Positions 1 to 8,853 of a stretch of 64,000 nucleotides of DNA are shown one piece after another. The stretch's first letter is position 1. Every line of letters begins with the position of its first letter. Source of the DNA: Bradyrhizobium sp. 1 (lineage in GTDB: Bacteria; Pseudomonadota; Alphaproteobacteria; Rhizobiales; Xanthobacteraceae); assembly GCF_023073315.1 (NCBI RefSeq), contig NZ_JADPJH010000026.1, forward strand, positions 145,847 through 209,846, written 5' to 3'. Position numbers and translations under genes: made by a program. A model generated the notes under the pieces. That model was not told where the DNA came from. It ran no database searches and saw only the letters and a list, made by a program, of their open reading frames with translations.

Positions 1-298
1 AGCACCTACGTCGGTGGTTGCATCTTAGCTCGCAGGGTTACTCGGAGGAAACCGTCGCGAACGCGATGGCATGCATGCTTGACGCATTGTCTGTTGCGTC
101 CAGTCGCTGCATCGGTGCCGATGTCGCAACGCACAACACTGAGCCGCCGCGATAGTTTCGATCGATTCCAAATTGCATTTGCCTCCACGCGCGAACGCGA
201 TCATTCTTGCGATCAAGGCGGCCGCCGGCCCGGTGGGCGTCCGCCACACAAGTGTTGCCGCCGTAAGCGGCTTCATGCACCGGCAGGGGAAGACGCCT
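1..298. other. Upstream region, no gene recognised
   Basis: No convincing complete gene is seen here. One frame (positions 3-152, + strand) stays open from the window edge to a TAG at 150-152 and could be the last 49 codons of a gene starting outside the window, but its translation matches nothing I recognise. The frame of the downstream molybdopterin subunit is also open through this stretch, which is expected by chance at this GC content. The region just before 299 must hold the promoter of the molybdenum hydroxylase pair; no clear -35/-10 stands out. Confidence 0.3.
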
Positions 299-790
299 AT
301 GCCAACGCTCACCATCAACGGGCGGAGCATGCCCGTGGATGCGGCAAACGACACGCCGCTCCTTTGGGCTATCCGCGAACAATTGCAGATGACCGGCACA
401 AAATTCGGCTGCGGTGCCGGGTTGTGCGGTGCCTGCACCGTGCACGTCAACGGCGAAGCCGTGCGCTCGTGCCAGACCCTGGTCGGCGACGTCGCCGGCA
501 AGAAGATCACCACCATCGAAGGCCTCGCCCCCAAGGGCGACCATCCGCTTCAGAAGGCGTGGATTGCCGAGCAGGTGCCGCAATGCGGCTACTGCCAGTC
601 CGGACAGATCATGCAGGCGGCCTCGCTGCTTGCGAAGAACGCCAATCCGACCAAGGAAGAGGTCGTGGCGCATATGGACGGAAATCTCTGCCGTTGCATG
701 ACCTATTCGCGGATCCAGAAGGCGATCATGCGCGCCGCCACCGAGATGCGCACCGCATCCGCCGCCGGCAACGAGCGGAGGCCCACATGA
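299..790 (+). CDS. (2Fe-2S)-binding subunit of molybdenum hydroxylase
   Basis: This 163-residue protein is the small electron-transfer subunit of a xanthine dehydrogenase-family hydroxylase, of the isoquinoline 1-oxidoreductase alpha (IorA) type. A plant-type ferredoxin domain comes first, with cluster cysteines at C38, C43, C46 and C58. A second helical [2Fe-2S] domain follows with C96, C99, C131 and C133 (GYCQSGQ and NLCRCMTY). The length is normal for the family. The ATG at 299 follows an AGGGGA at about 7 nt; the longer frame upstream has no homology. The stop overlaps the next gene's start as ATGA, so both subunits should be co-translated. It passes electrons from the molybdenum subunit to an outside acceptor. 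The substrate cannot be read from sequence. Confidence 0.93.
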   Translation: MPTLTINGRSMPVDAANDTPLLWAIREQLQMTGTKFGCGAGLCGACTVHVNGEAVRSCQTLVGDVAGKKITTIEGLAPKGDHPLQKAWIAEQVPQCGYCQSGQIMQAASLLAKNANPTKEEVVAHMDGNLCRCMTYSRIQKAIMRAATEMRTASAAGNERRPT

Positions 791-3069
791 ATCAGCACAT
801 GAAGACCATCACCCCTGAGGCGACCGATCTCAGCCGCCGCTCCTTCCTCGTCGGCACCGCCGCGACCGGCCTCGTGCTCGGCTATGCCGGCGTGCCCGGC
901 ATCGGTGAGGCGCTTGCCGCGCCGTCGAATTTCGAGCCGAGCGTCTGGTATGCGATCGCGCCCGATGGTCTGGTCACCGTGACCTGCGGCAAGGCCGACA
1001 TGGGCCAGCACATCGCCTCCACCATGGCGCAGATCGTCTGCGAGGAGCTGGGCGCGAAGTGGAGCGACATGCGGGTCAATCTCGCCTCGAACGATCCAAA
1101 ATTCAACGACCCCGTGCTGGGGGCGCAGATCACTGGCGGCAGCTGGTCGACCATGATGAATTTTGACGCCATGAGCCGCGCCGGCGCGGCCGGACGGATG
1201 GCGTTGACAGAAGGTGCTGCTGCCGCGATGGGCGTGCCGGCGTCGGATCTCGTGGTGCGCGATTCCATGATCGTGCATCCGAAGTCGAAGAAGCAGATGT
1301 CGTTCGCTGATGTCGTCAAGAGCGGCAAGGCAACCAAAACCTTCACGCCTGATGAGCTCAAGGCGATCAAGCTGAAGACGCCGGATCAGTACACCATGAT
1401 CGGTGTATCGGTGCCGCAGCTCGACATCCCCTCCAAGACCAACGGCACGGCCAAATACGGCATCGACGTGATGATTCCGGGCATGGCCTATGGCGCGGTG
1501 GTGACGCCGCCGGTGCGCTTCGGCGCCACGGTGAAATCGGTCGACGACAGCGCTGCGAAGAAGGTGCCGGGCTTCATCAAGGCCGTCACCCTCGACGACA
1601 AGACCCAGACGACGTCGGGTTGGGTCGTTGCGGTCGCCAGCACCTATGCCAACGCCAAGAAAGCGGCCGAAGCGCTGAAGATCGCCTATGACGGTGGCCC
1701 GAATGCGAAGGTGTCGAGCCAGTCGCTGCTCGATGAAGCCAGGCGGCTTCAGAAACTCGACGATTCCGGGCAGTTCTTCGTCAAGGACGGCGATCCCGCG
1801 GCGGCACTCGGCACGGCGGCCAAGGTGCTGGAGGCGGAGTACACCACCAGCATCAACATCCACGCGCCGATGGAGCCGATGAACGCCACTGCGGAGTTCA
1901 AGGGCGACATCCTGCACATCTATTCCGGCAACCAGTTCGCAACCCGCTCCGGCGCGATTGCGGCGGGCGCGGCTGGGATCGATCCGAAGTTCGTGGTGAT
2001 GCACCAGATGTGGCTCGGCGGCGGCTTTGGCCGCAGGCTGGATGCCGACATGATGGTGCCGGCGGTGCAGGCGGCGAAGGCGATCGGCAAGCCGGTGAAG
2101 GTGATCTACACGCGCGAGAACGACATGACGATGGATTTCTCGCGTCCGCTGACCTACCAGAAAGTGAAAGCCGGTGTTGATGGCGACGGCAAGCTCGTCG
2201 CGCTCAGCCACGACGTGGTCTCGGCCTGGCCGACCCAGCGCTGGGGAATCCCCGATTTCCTGACGCCCTCGGTCGACAAGAAGGGGCCGCTGGATTCGTT
2301 CACGGTGAACGGATCGGACTTCTTCTACACCGTGCCCAACCATTATGTGCGGGCGATCAAGAACGAGATGGCGCACAACGCCACCCCGTCGGGTCAGCTT
2401 CGTTCAGTGGCGCCGGGTTGGACGTTCTGGGCGGTCGAGAGCATGATCGACGAGATCGCGGCTGCGACCGGCAAGGATCCGGCGCAATACCGCATCTCGC
2501 TGCTCGACGGCGCCGGCAAGAACGACGGTGGCGCGCAGCGGCTGCGCAACACGCTGCTCGCCGCGATGGGCCTTGCCGGCTACGGCACCAAGAAGCTGCC
2601 GAAAGGCGAGGGCATGGGCGTGGCCTGCGTGTCGTCGCAGGAACGCGCGACCGCAAGCTGGACGGCCTGCGTCGCGCATGTCGCCGTGGCGCCGTCGGGC
2701 GAAGTGACCGTGAAGAAGCTCACGGTCGCAACCGATGTCGGCACGCAGGTGCATCCCGACAACATCCGTGCCCAGGTCGAGGGTGCGGCGATGTGGGGCC
2801 TGTCGCTGGCGATGTACGAAAAGGCGACGCTGAAGGACGGTGGCATCGAGCAGACCAATTTCGACAGCTACACGCCCTTGCGCATGAGCCAGGTGCCCGA
2901 GGTCGCAATCGCCGTGATCGCCAATGGCGAAAAGGCCACCGGCGTCGGCGAGCCCGCGGTGACCGTCATCGCCCCGGCGATCGGCAACGCCATCTTCAAC
3001 GCCTCAGGGGCCCGCGTCCGGGCGCTGCCGATCACGGCGGAAGCCGTGAAGGGCTCGATGAAGGCGTAA
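787..3069 (+). CDS. Molybdopterin-binding subunit, xanthine dehydrogenase family
   Basis: This 760-residue catalytic subunit resembles IorB. It begins with a twin-arginine signal (SRRSFLVG, residues 16-23, then a hydrophobic stretch ending near ALAAPS), so the folded cofactor-loaded complex is probably exported to the periplasm. Family landmarks include the glycine-rich cofactor loop GGGFGRRLDADM around residue 411 and the C-terminal ATGVGEP near residue 720, which holds the conserved active-site glutamate. Members hydroxylate N-heterocycles or oxidise aldehydes. The ATG lies inside the stop of the 2Fe-2S subunit gene. A FAD subunit is not encoded nearby, as usual for Ior-type two-subunit enzymes whose acceptor is a cytochrome. 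The exact substrate is unknown. Confidence 0.93.
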   Translation: MNQHMKTITPEATDLSRRSFLVGTAATGLVLGYAGVPGIGEALAAPSNFEPSVWYAIAPDGLVTVTCGKADMGQHIASTMAQIVCEELGAKWSDMRVNLASNDPKFNDPVLGAQITGGSWSTMMNFDAMSRAGAAGRMALTEGAAAAMGVPASDLVVRDSMIVHPKSKKQMSFADVVKSGKATKTFTPDELKAIKLKTPDQYTMIGVSVPQLDIPSKTNGTAKYGIDVMIPGMAYGAVVTPPVRFGATVKSVDDSAAKKVPGFIKAVTLDDKTQTTSGWVVAVASTYANAKKAAEALKIAYDGGPNAKVSSQSLLDEARRLQKLDDSGQFFVKDGDPAAALGTAAKVLEAEYTTSINIHAPMEPMNATAEFKGDILHIYSGNQFATRSGAIAAGAAGIDPKFVVMHQMWLGGGFGRRLDADMMVPAVQAAKAIGKPVKVIYTRENDMTMDFSRPLTYQKVKAGVDGDGKLVALSHDVVSAWPTQRWGIPDFLTPSVDKKGPLDSFTVNGSDFFYTVPNHYVRAIKNEMAHNATPSGQLRSVAPGWTFWAVESMIDEIAAATGKDPAQYRISLLDGAGKNDGGAQRLRNTLLAAMGLAGYGTKKLPKGEGMGVACVSSQERATASWTACVAHVAVAPSGEVTVKKLTVATDVGTQVHPDNIRAQVEGAAMWGLSLAMYEKATLKDGGIEQTNFDSYTPLRMSQVPEVAIAVIANGEKATGVGEPAVTVIAPAIGNAIFNASGARVRALPITAEAVKGSMKA

Positions 3070-3094
3070 GGCGGTCCAGGGCTGCTTGAGACAA

Positions 3095-3126
3095 TCCGCC
3101 GGAGGGCAACCTCCGGCGGATTTTTT
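3095..3126 (+). terminator. Rho-independent terminator after Ior-like operon
   Basis: An 11-bp perfect stem (TCCGCCGGAGG, loop GCAA, CCTCCGGCGGA) is followed directly by six T residues. It sits 25 nt after the stop of the molybdopterin subunit and ends the two-gene transcript. Confidence 0.9.
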
Positions 3127-3160
3127 CGTTCCGAAAAACGCAGTCTTTTCAATGGTATGT

Positions 3161-3185
3161 CTACTGTGCATGGGGTTGTTTCCGC
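3161..3185. repeat. Short dispersed motif, copy 1
   Basis: A 21-nt string starting CTACTGTGCATGGGG is repeated without mismatch at 57127-57147, followed in both places by one variable base and CGC. Neither copy is inside a gene. Copy 1 follows a terminator; copy 2 lies just past the PBP1A stop. Its role is unknown. Confidence 0.6.
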
Positions 3186-3331
3186 CATTTTGCTGTTCCC
3201 GTCACGGAACCCGAATTCCGTAAAATTGCGTGCAATTCCCAAAGCTTCCATTGAGCACGCCTCTTAAGGGCGAGAGAACCTGATCCGGCTTAGGCTGATG
3301 CCAAATCCCGTCCCGTGCTTTTGGGGAAGCC

Positions 3332-4426
3332 ATGAACGCGCCAGCCAAATCCGCCGCCAAACGCCGGCTTTTGCTCGCCTCCGACCGGAGCGACGAGAGC
3401 AACGAACTCGCCAGCATCTTGAAGGCGGTCGGCGATGTCTCGACGGTGACGACACGGGAGATTCCCGAGCAGCCCTCGCGCGATCTCTCCGGTCTCGTCG
3501 TCGACATCAATCTGCGCGCGCCCGAGAGCGTGCAGCGCGTACGCAACAAGTTGCGCGGCGATGCCTATCGCACGATGCCGCGGCTGTTCGTGCTCGCCGA
3601 TGCCCTGCATCACGGCACCATGCAGGCCTGGGCGCTGGGCGCCACCGACACGATCTCGCGCCCGCTCCAGCCTGAGGACATCCTCCAGCGTATCCGCGCC
3701 GCGTTCCCGGACACCACGACCTATGACGCGACCGATCGCGGCAAGACGCTCAACCGCGGCGTCGAGGCGGCGCATGCGGTGCTGAAGAAGATGTTCGAGA
3801 AGCTGCCGCTCGGCGTACCGTTGACCTTTGACGACGTCATCGCCGCCGAGAGCAAGATCTTGAAGGCGATCAAGCACTCCTCGCTGCGCGAATGGCTGAC
3901 CACGGTCGGCTGCCACCATGCCGGCAGCTATCGTCACTGCCTGTTCGTCACCGGCTTTGCCGTCTCCTTTGCGCAGCATCTCGGCATGCGCGAGGACGAC
4001 CAGCGCCGCCTGACCCGCGCCGCGCTGCTGCACGACGTCGGCAAGGCCTTCGTTCCCTCCGTGCTGCTCGACAAGCCCGGCAAGCTCACCGACGAGGAGA
4101 TGGCCGAGGTCCGCCAGCATCCACGCCGCGGCTATGACGCGCTCGCAGCCCAGGGCGGCTTCCCGCCGGAGATGCTCGACGTCGTGCTGCATCACCACGA
4201 ATTCCTCGACGGCAGCGGCTATCCGAACGGGCTCTCGTCGAACCAGATCAGCGACATCGTGCGTCTGACGACGATCGTCGACATCTACGCCGCCCTGGTG
4301 GAGAAGCGCGCCTATCGCATGCCCTTCACCCACACGCGCGCCTTCACGATGATGGAAGGCATGGGCAGCAAGCTGGATCAGCAGCTGTTGCAGGCGTTCC
4401 GCCCGGTGGCGCTGGGATCGTTCTAG
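3332..4426 (+). CDS. HD-GYP domain protein with receiver-like N-terminus
   Basis: This 364-residue protein is a likely cyclic-di-GMP phosphodiesterase. Residues 11-120 look like a response-regulator receiver domain, but the acidic pocket is degraded: the usual Asp pair is SD in LLLASDRSDES, and the conserved late Lys is Arg (ISRPLQPEDI). The C-terminal half is an HD-GYP domain: HHAGSYRH, then LLHDVGK near residue 233 with the metal-binding HD pair, then HHHEFLDGSGYPNGL near residue 290 with the GYP signature. It would hydrolyse c-di-GMP in the cytoplasm. It stands alone, with no kinase gene next to it. The ATG at 3332 follows TTGGGGAAGCC, an acceptable ribosome site. Confidence 0.88.
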   Translation: MNAPAKSAAKRRLLLASDRSDESNELASILKAVGDVSTVTTREIPEQPSRDLSGLVVDINLRAPESVQRVRNKLRGDAYRTMPRLFVLADALHHGTMQAWALGATDTISRPLQPEDILQRIRAAFPDTTTYDATDRGKTLNRGVEAAHAVLKKMFEKLPLGVPLTFDDVIAAESKILKAIKHSSLREWLTTVGCHHAGSYRHCLFVTGFAVSFAQHLGMREDDQRRLTRAALLHDVGKAFVPSVLLDKPGKLTDEEMAEVRQHPRRGYDALAAQGGFPPEMLDVVLHHHEFLDGSGYPNGLSSNQISDIVRLTTIVDIYAALVEKRAYRMPFTHTRAFTMMEGMGSKLDQQLLQAFRPVALGSF

Positions 4427-4432
4427 GCGAGA

Positions 4433-4579
4433 TGCCGTAGGGTGGGTTAGCCTCGCGGCTGCGCGAAGCGCGGGCGCTGGGCGTAACCCACCATCCCTCC
4501 ACGCTTGCCGAACGAAGTTGGTGGGTTACGCCGAGCATATGCGCTTCGCGCATATGCAGGGCTAACCCAACCTACGGCA
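4433..4579. repeat. Intergenic palindromic repeat, GTAGGGTGGGTTA family, copy 1
   Basis: A 147-bp element fills the gap between two convergent genes. Its ends are inverted copies: TGCCGTAGGGTGGGTTAGC at 4433-4451 and its complement with one mismatch at 4561-4579. An inner pair (GGCGTAACCCACCA and TGGTGGGTTACGCC) gives nested arms. Related elements lie at 59994-60098 and 61444-61505. There is no coding potential; as RNA it would fold strongly and may end both transcripts. Confidence 0.85.
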
Positions 4580-4584
4580 CCGCC

Positions 4585-6165
4585 TCACCCCAGCATCTTC
4601 CTTAACTCCGCCTTCGCCACCTTCTCCAGCGTCGAGCGCGGCATGTCGTCGACGAGCCTGATCTCGCGAGGCACCTTGAAGTCGGCGAGGCCCTTGCGAC
4701 AGGCGGCCATTACGCTGTCGTGCAGACCGGCGGCAGCGCCCGCGACGCCGCCATGCGGGATGATGAAGACGACCGGCACCTCGTCCAGCATCGGATGTTT
4801 CTTGGCGACCACCGCCGCTTCGCGCACGCCGGGCACGACGGCGACGACTTGCTCGATCTCGGACGCCGCGACGTTCTCGCCGCCGACCTTCAGCATGTCC
4901 TTGGCGCGGTCGCCGAACCTGATGAAGCCGTCTGTCAGACGCTCGACGCGGTCGCCGGTGAGAAAGAAGCCGTGCTCGTCAAAGCTTTCGCGCGTCGCCG
5001 TCTCGTTGTGCAGATATTCGGCGAACAGCGACAGGCCGGGGATGCCCTTGATCGAGAGATTGCCGGTGTCGCCGATTTCGGTCGGCCGTCCGTCATCGTC
5101 GGTGATGCGGATCTGATATTCGGGAGCGGCGCGGCCGATCGACATCGGGATGTTGGGCTGATCGACCTCGCCGACGATGCCGTGGGTGATGGTCTCGGTC
5201 ATGCCCCACCAGCCGATCATCTTGATGCCGAACGCGGCAAAGGCCGGCGGCTCGTTGATCGCGGTGCCCCAGAGGCGGAATTTGTGGTCCTTCGGGACCT
5301 CCTGCTCGAGCAGCGCCTTCATGCAGAACGGGATCGTCGAGGTCCAGGTCGAACCGTGCTCGCGCGCCACGCCCCAGAACCGGCTGGCGGAGAAGCGCGG
5401 CTGGATCACGCAGGTCGCGCCGACCCACAGCGACGCCAGCATCGAATAGGCCAGCGCATTGGTGTGGAACAGCGGCAGATAGGTCTGGTGTACGTCGCTG
5501 GCGTGCAGGTCTTCATGCGCGGCATTGATCTTGGCGCCCCACAGCGCGTTGGCGTGGGTCCAGAGCACCGCCTTCGGCCGCGCTGTCGTGCCTGACGTGT
5601 ACTGTACGCTGCACGGTGCCAGCGGATCGGGCGCGCGCTTGGGACGGTCCGCGCCGTCGACGAACAGCGCCTCGAAACTGTCGCCGCGTGAAACCGCCTG
5701 CTGAGGCGCCGTACCTGCATCATGCGACGTCACCGCCATCCAGCGGATGTTGCGGCAGCTTTGGGCGACGATCTCCGCATAGGCCGGCTGTGTGATCGCA
5801 GCGATGGCGCCGCAATGATCGGCAAAATACGCGATCTCGGCCGGCGCCGAGCGCGTGTTGGTCGTAACCGCGATGGCGCCGAGCTCGACGCAGGCGAACC
5901 AGGCCAGCAACGCCTCGATGCAATTGTCGAGATGGATGAGCAGATATTCGCCGGGCTTGACGCCGCGTTTGGCGAGCCCTGCCGCGAGCGCGCCGACCCG
6001 ATCGTGAAACTCGCCATAGCTCCAGCGCCGCGCCGGCGCATCGAACGGCGCCCAGATCAGGAACGGATGTGAGCCGCGCACCTCGGCGCGCATCCTCAAG
6101 AGCCAGGGCACGTCGAGCCCGTCGAACGGGCCCACGACTCCGGCTGTGGTCTGTTTGATGGCCAT
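4585..6165 (-). CDS. AMP-binding acyl-CoA ligase
   Basis: This 526-residue enzyme of the acyl-adenylate-forming superfamily should activate a carboxylic acid with ATP and join it to CoA. The AMP-binding signature YTSGTTARPKA is at residues 191-201. Further motifs are GWWGMTETI, FLTGDRVERL, the hinge RAKDMLKVGGENV and a C-terminal catalytic Lys in STLEKVAKAEL. Overall layout resembles the CaiC/long-chain acyl-CoA ligase branch. The ATG at 6165 has GGGAGGA six to twelve nt upstream; a TTG four codons earlier overlaps that ribosome site and is unlikely. It is followed at its 3' end by a palindromic repeat. The VOC gene upstream is on the same strand but about 130 nt away. The acid substrate is not predictable. 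Confidence 0.9.
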   Translation of the reverse strand: MAIKQTTAGVVGPFDGLDVPWLLRMRAEVRGSHPFLIWAPFDAPARRWSYGEFHDRVGALAAGLAKRGVKPGEYLLIHLDNCIEALLAWFACVELGAIAVTTNTRSAPAEIAYFADHCGAIAAITQPAYAEIVAQSCRNIRWMAVTSHDAGTAPQQAVSRGDSFEALFVDGADRPKRAPDPLAPCSVQYTSGTTARPKAVLWTHANALWGAKINAAHEDLHASDVHQTYLPLFHTNALAYSMLASLWVGATCVIQPRFSASRFWGVAREHGSTWTSTIPFCMKALLEQEVPKDHKFRLWGTAINEPPAFAAFGIKMIGWWGMTETITHGIVGEVDQPNIPMSIGRAAPEYQIRITDDDGRPTEIGDTGNLSIKGIPGLSLFAEYLHNETATRESFDEHGFFLTGDRVERLTDGFIRFGDRAKDMLKVGGENVAASEIEQVVAVVPGVREAAVVAKKHPMLDEVPVVFIIPHGGVAGAAAGLHDSVMAACRKGLADFKVPREIRLVDDMPRSTLEKVAKAELRKMLG

Positions 6166-6296
6166 GCGTCCTCCCAAGCAGCCTGCATCTTGATGGCGGC
6201 CGCTATTTGATTATTGCGTCTTGCCGCTCTCTCCTCCGTCATTGCTTCGTCGCAAGGGATCCTCGCAATGACGGTGCGTGGGGCCGGCCGCCAGCC

Positions 6297-6716
6297 CTAC
6301 CGGCCGCCATCCATGTACGACGAAATCTCGATCAAGCTCCCATCCGGATCCCGGCAATAGACCGAGCGCAGCGTGCCGCGGGCGCCCTGCTTGGCAACCG
6401 GGCCTTCCTCGATCGCGACGCCATGTGCCTTCAAATGCGCCACCACCTCGTCGGGCGCGGCGGAGGTCAGGAAGCACAGATCCTCGCTGCCGGCGGTCTG
6501 GTGGTCCGCGGTGAACCATTCCACCTTGTCGGCATCGCGCGGCCGGACGTTGATCTTCTGGTTACCGAATTGAAGAGAAGTCCGCGGCGCTTTGCCGCCG
6601 CCGGGGTCGAACACCTTGACTTCCATGCCCAGGATCTTGCGATACCACTCTGTGGTGACAGCGACCTCGGCGACGTTGATCACGAGATGATCGAGAGCTT
6701 CGACCCTGACCGGCAT
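6297..6716 (-). CDS. VOC (glyoxalase/dioxygenase-fold) family protein
   Basis: This 139-residue protein has the vicinal-oxygen-chelate fold: two beta-alpha-beta-beta-beta modules, the first starting at LDHLVINV (metal ligand His9) and the second ending YCRDPDGSLIEIS, where the Glu near residue 132 is the usual second metal ligand. Members include glyoxalase I, extradiol dioxygenases and FosX-type fosfomycin resistance enzymes. It is closest in layout to small VOC proteins of unassigned substrate. The neighbouring acyl-CoA ligase on the same strand does not fix its role. Confidence 0.85.
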   Translation of the reverse strand: MPVRVEALDHLVINVAEVAVTTEWYRKILGMEVKVFDPGGGKAPRTSLQFGNQKINVRPRDADKVEWFTADHQTAGSEDLCFLTSAAPDEVVAHLKAHGVAIEEGPVAKQGARGTLRSVYCRDPDGSLIEISSYMDGGR

Positions 6717-6839
6717 GCCTTATCCTTTCGTCATGGTGCGCCGCACGCACTTTCCGCCTGCGGCAAGCTTTGTTACAACCGCGCCGCCGACTCCTTCAAG
6801 ATATCCGCTTTCAAGAACAACACTGGGAGAACCCTTGAG

Positions 6840-7814
6840 ATGATCACTCGCCGTTCCGCGCTGGGCCTGCTTGCCGCCAGTCCGCTTGCAGCCAGCCCGC
6901 TGTCGAAAGCCTTTGCCGCCGACTATCCGTCCCGGCCGGTGAAGTTCGTGGTCGGCTATCCGCCGGGCGGCGCCACCGACATCCTGGCGCGGCTGATCGG
7001 CCAGCGGCTTTCGGAACGGCTCGGCCAGCAATTCGTGGTCGAGAACAAACCAGGCGCCGGCAACAACATCGGCACCGAATCCGTCGTCAACGCCGAGCCC
7101 GACGGCTACACCGTGTTGCTGGTCAATCCGGCCAACTACATCAACTCCACGCTCTACACGAACCTCAAGTTCAACTTCGTGCGCGACATCGCACCGATTG
7201 CCGGGTTCCAGCGCGTGCCGAACGTGATGACCGTGAACAAGGACGTGCCGGCCAAGACCGTCGCCGAGTTCATCGACTATGTGAAGGCCAATCCCGGCAA
7301 GGTGAACATGGCTTCCTCCGGCAACGGCACCTCGGTGCATTTGTCCGGCGAGATGTTCATGGCGATGACCGGCTGCAAGATGCAGCACGTGCCCTATCGC
7401 GGCGCCGCGCTCGCGATCACCGACATGCTCGGCGGTCAGGTGCAGGTGATCTTCGACAACATGCCCTCGATCATCCAGCACATCCGCTCCGACTCGCTGC
7501 GCGCGCTCGGCGTCACCACGGCGCAGCGTTCGGCGCAGCTCCCTGACGTGCCCGCGATCGGCGAGACCGTGAAGGACTACGAGGCGAGCGCGCTGTTCGG
7601 CATGGGCGCACCGAAGAACATGCCCAAGGACATGATCGCCAAGCTCAACAATGAGATCAACGCGCTCATGAAGGAACCCGACATGACCAAGCGCCTGGTC
7701 GAGCTCGGCGGCGATCCGCTGGTGCTGACGCCCGAGGCGTTCGGCAAGGAGGTCGAAGCCGAGACCGCGAAGTGGAAGAAGGTCGTCGAGTTCGCCGGCC
7801 TGAAGGTCGAGTAG
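6840..7814 (+). CDS. Tripartite tricarboxylate transporter substrate-binding protein (Bug family)
   Basis: This 324-residue secreted binding protein belongs to the Bug/TctC family. The N-terminus ITRRSALGLLAAS is Tat-like, with cleavage probably after AFAADYP. The mature start YPSRPVKFVVGYPPGGATD is the typical ligand-loop motif of the family, and the later PYRGAALAITDMLGGQVQV block is also characteristic. Bug proteins bind carboxylates (citrate, tartrate, aromatic acids) in the periplasm. No TctA/TctB membrane genes are adjacent, as for most Bug proteins, which are orphan. The frame is open further upstream, but the ATG at 6840 begins the signal peptide. A strong terminator follows. Confidence 0.9.
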   Translation: MITRRSALGLLAASPLAASPLSKAFAADYPSRPVKFVVGYPPGGATDILARLIGQRLSERLGQQFVVENKPGAGNNIGTESVVNAEPDGYTVLLVNPANYINSTLYTNLKFNFVRDIAPIAGFQRVPNVMTVNKDVPAKTVAEFIDYVKANPGKVNMASSGNGTSVHLSGEMFMAMTGCKMQHVPYRGAALAITDMLGGQVQVIFDNMPSIIQHIRSDSLRALGVTTAQRSAQLPDVPAIGETVKDYEASALFGMGAPKNMPKDMIAKLNNEINALMKEPDMTKRLVELGGDPLVLTPEAFGKEVEAETAKWKKVVEFAGLKVE

Positions 7815-7838
7815 CGATCTTGTGATTGCGAGGAATGG

Positions 7839-7865
7839 AGCCCTGCCGTTCGGCAGGGCTTTTTT
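7839..7865 (+). terminator. Rho-independent terminator
   Basis: A 10-bp stem AGCCCTGCCG / CGGCAGGGCT with a two-base TT gap (four-base effective loop) runs into six T residues. It closes the Bug-type binding protein gene, 24 nt after its stop. Confidence 0.88.
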
Positions 7866-7963
7866 CTTGCGTGGTCTGTCCCGTCGATCTGGAATAAAAC
7901 GGCGCGGCGAAACCTGATGATAGATGACGCGTATCTCGTGCCGTGAACAGAGGAGTTGGGATC

Positions 7964-8242
7964 ATGCGCAAGACGCAATTGGCACTGCTGACGCTGGGCG
8001 CGACGGTCCTTGCAGGCGTTCTCACCACGACACCGGCCGCGGCGCGCAACTATCCCTGGTGCGCCCAGGGCGGCGAATACGACTATCCCGGCGAATGCGC
8101 CTACAGCACCTATGAGCAATGCCAGGCGAGCGTCTCCGGCCGGCTGCTCTACTGCGGACCCAATCCGCTTGTCGCCTATGGGCAGGCGGCGCAGCCTCAG
8201 CCGCAACCACGCCGGCGCCCGCGCCACGTCGCGCCGTACTAG
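7964..8242 (+). CDS. DUF3551 small secreted protein
   Basis: This 92-residue protein starts with a clean signal peptide (KTQLALLTLGATVLAGVLTTTPAAA) and has a short mature part with the DUF3551 pattern: NYPWC, then CAYSTYEQC, then YCGPNP, four cysteines likely forming two disulphides. The tail is proline- and arginine-rich (QPQPRRRPRHV). The family is common in Bradyrhizobium and has no known function. The ATG at 7964 has AGGAG 8 nt upstream. A second family member lies at 17186-17413. Confidence 0.88.
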   Translation: MRKTQLALLTLGATVLAGVLTTTPAAARNYPWCAQGGEYDYPGECAYSTYEQCQASVSGRLLYCGPNPLVAYGQAAQPQPQPRRRPRHVAPY

Positions 8243-8355
8243 CGGCGCGCCTTCGGCGCTCCGACGATCGGCCTTGTCCCGATCGCGTCGTCGTGCAGGC
8301 TCGTGAACTCGGGTTCCTGCTTGACGCGACGTCGTTCACGCCTATACTAAACCAT

Positions 8356-8853
8356 ATGGTTAAGTATCAGGATCAGACCCTCGACCGAACCTTTGCGGCG
8401 CTCTCCGATCCGACGCGGCGTGCACTTCTCGCGCGCCTGGGCGAGCAGGCCGGCCTGTCGGTGAGCGAGCTGGCCGCACCGTTTCCGGTCTCGCTGCCGG
8501 CGATCATGAAGCATCTCGATGTGCTCACGGATGCCGGCCTGATCATGCGGGAGAAGACCGGGCGCACGGTGGCTTGCCGGCTCACCGCGCAGCCGATGCA
8601 ACAGGCGGCGGGCTGGCTCAATCGCTACGCGCAGTTCTGGTCCGACAATCTCGATCGTCTTGCCGCGTTCGTGGAGGAAGAGACATGGCCAACGCAGCCG
8701 TCAACGCCGACCCCCGTACAGCCGACCCGCCAAGCCTTGAACGTCCGAGCCTTGAACGTCCAAGCCTTGAATGTCCAAGCCTTACACTCACGCGCCGGCT
8801 CCGCGCGCGGCCGGAAAAAGTCTACGCCGCCTGGACGCAAGCCGCGCAGCTGA
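8356..8853 (+). CDS. ArsR-family winged-helix regulator
   Basis: This 165-residue protein has an ArsR-type DNA-binding domain at residues 5-90: LSDPTRRALLARL, the recognition helix in SLPAIMKHLDVLTDAGL, and a wing around REKTGRTVAC. No metal-binding cysteine box is present, so it belongs to the non-metal branch usually paired with AHSA1-like genes. The natural family end is near residue 110 (FVEEETW); the remaining 55 residues read through a 15-bp tandem repeat and overlap the next gene by 169 bp in another frame, so the tail is probably not a folded domain. It starts the operon ArsR-AHSA1-DUF899 and probably represses it. Confidence 0.88.
   Translation: MVKYQDQTLDRTFAALSDPTRRALLARLGEQAGLSVSELAAPFPVSLPAIMKHLDVLTDAGLIMREKTGRTVACRLTAQPMQQAAGWLNRYAQFWSDNLDRLAAFVEEETWPTQPSTPTPVQPTRQALNVRALNVQALNVQALHSRAGSARGRKKSTPPGRKPRS

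Noticed and set aside
1..787. Long open frame continuing into the molybdopterin subunit from the window edge
   Set aside because: The real subunit starts at 787 with a Tat signal; upstream translation has no signal or homology and overlaps the 2Fe-2S gene in another frame.
703..2376. 557-codon open frame on the minus strand
   Set aside because: It is the antisense of the molybdopterin subunit gene; residue composition is rich in His/Arg as expected from antisense of GC-rich DNA.
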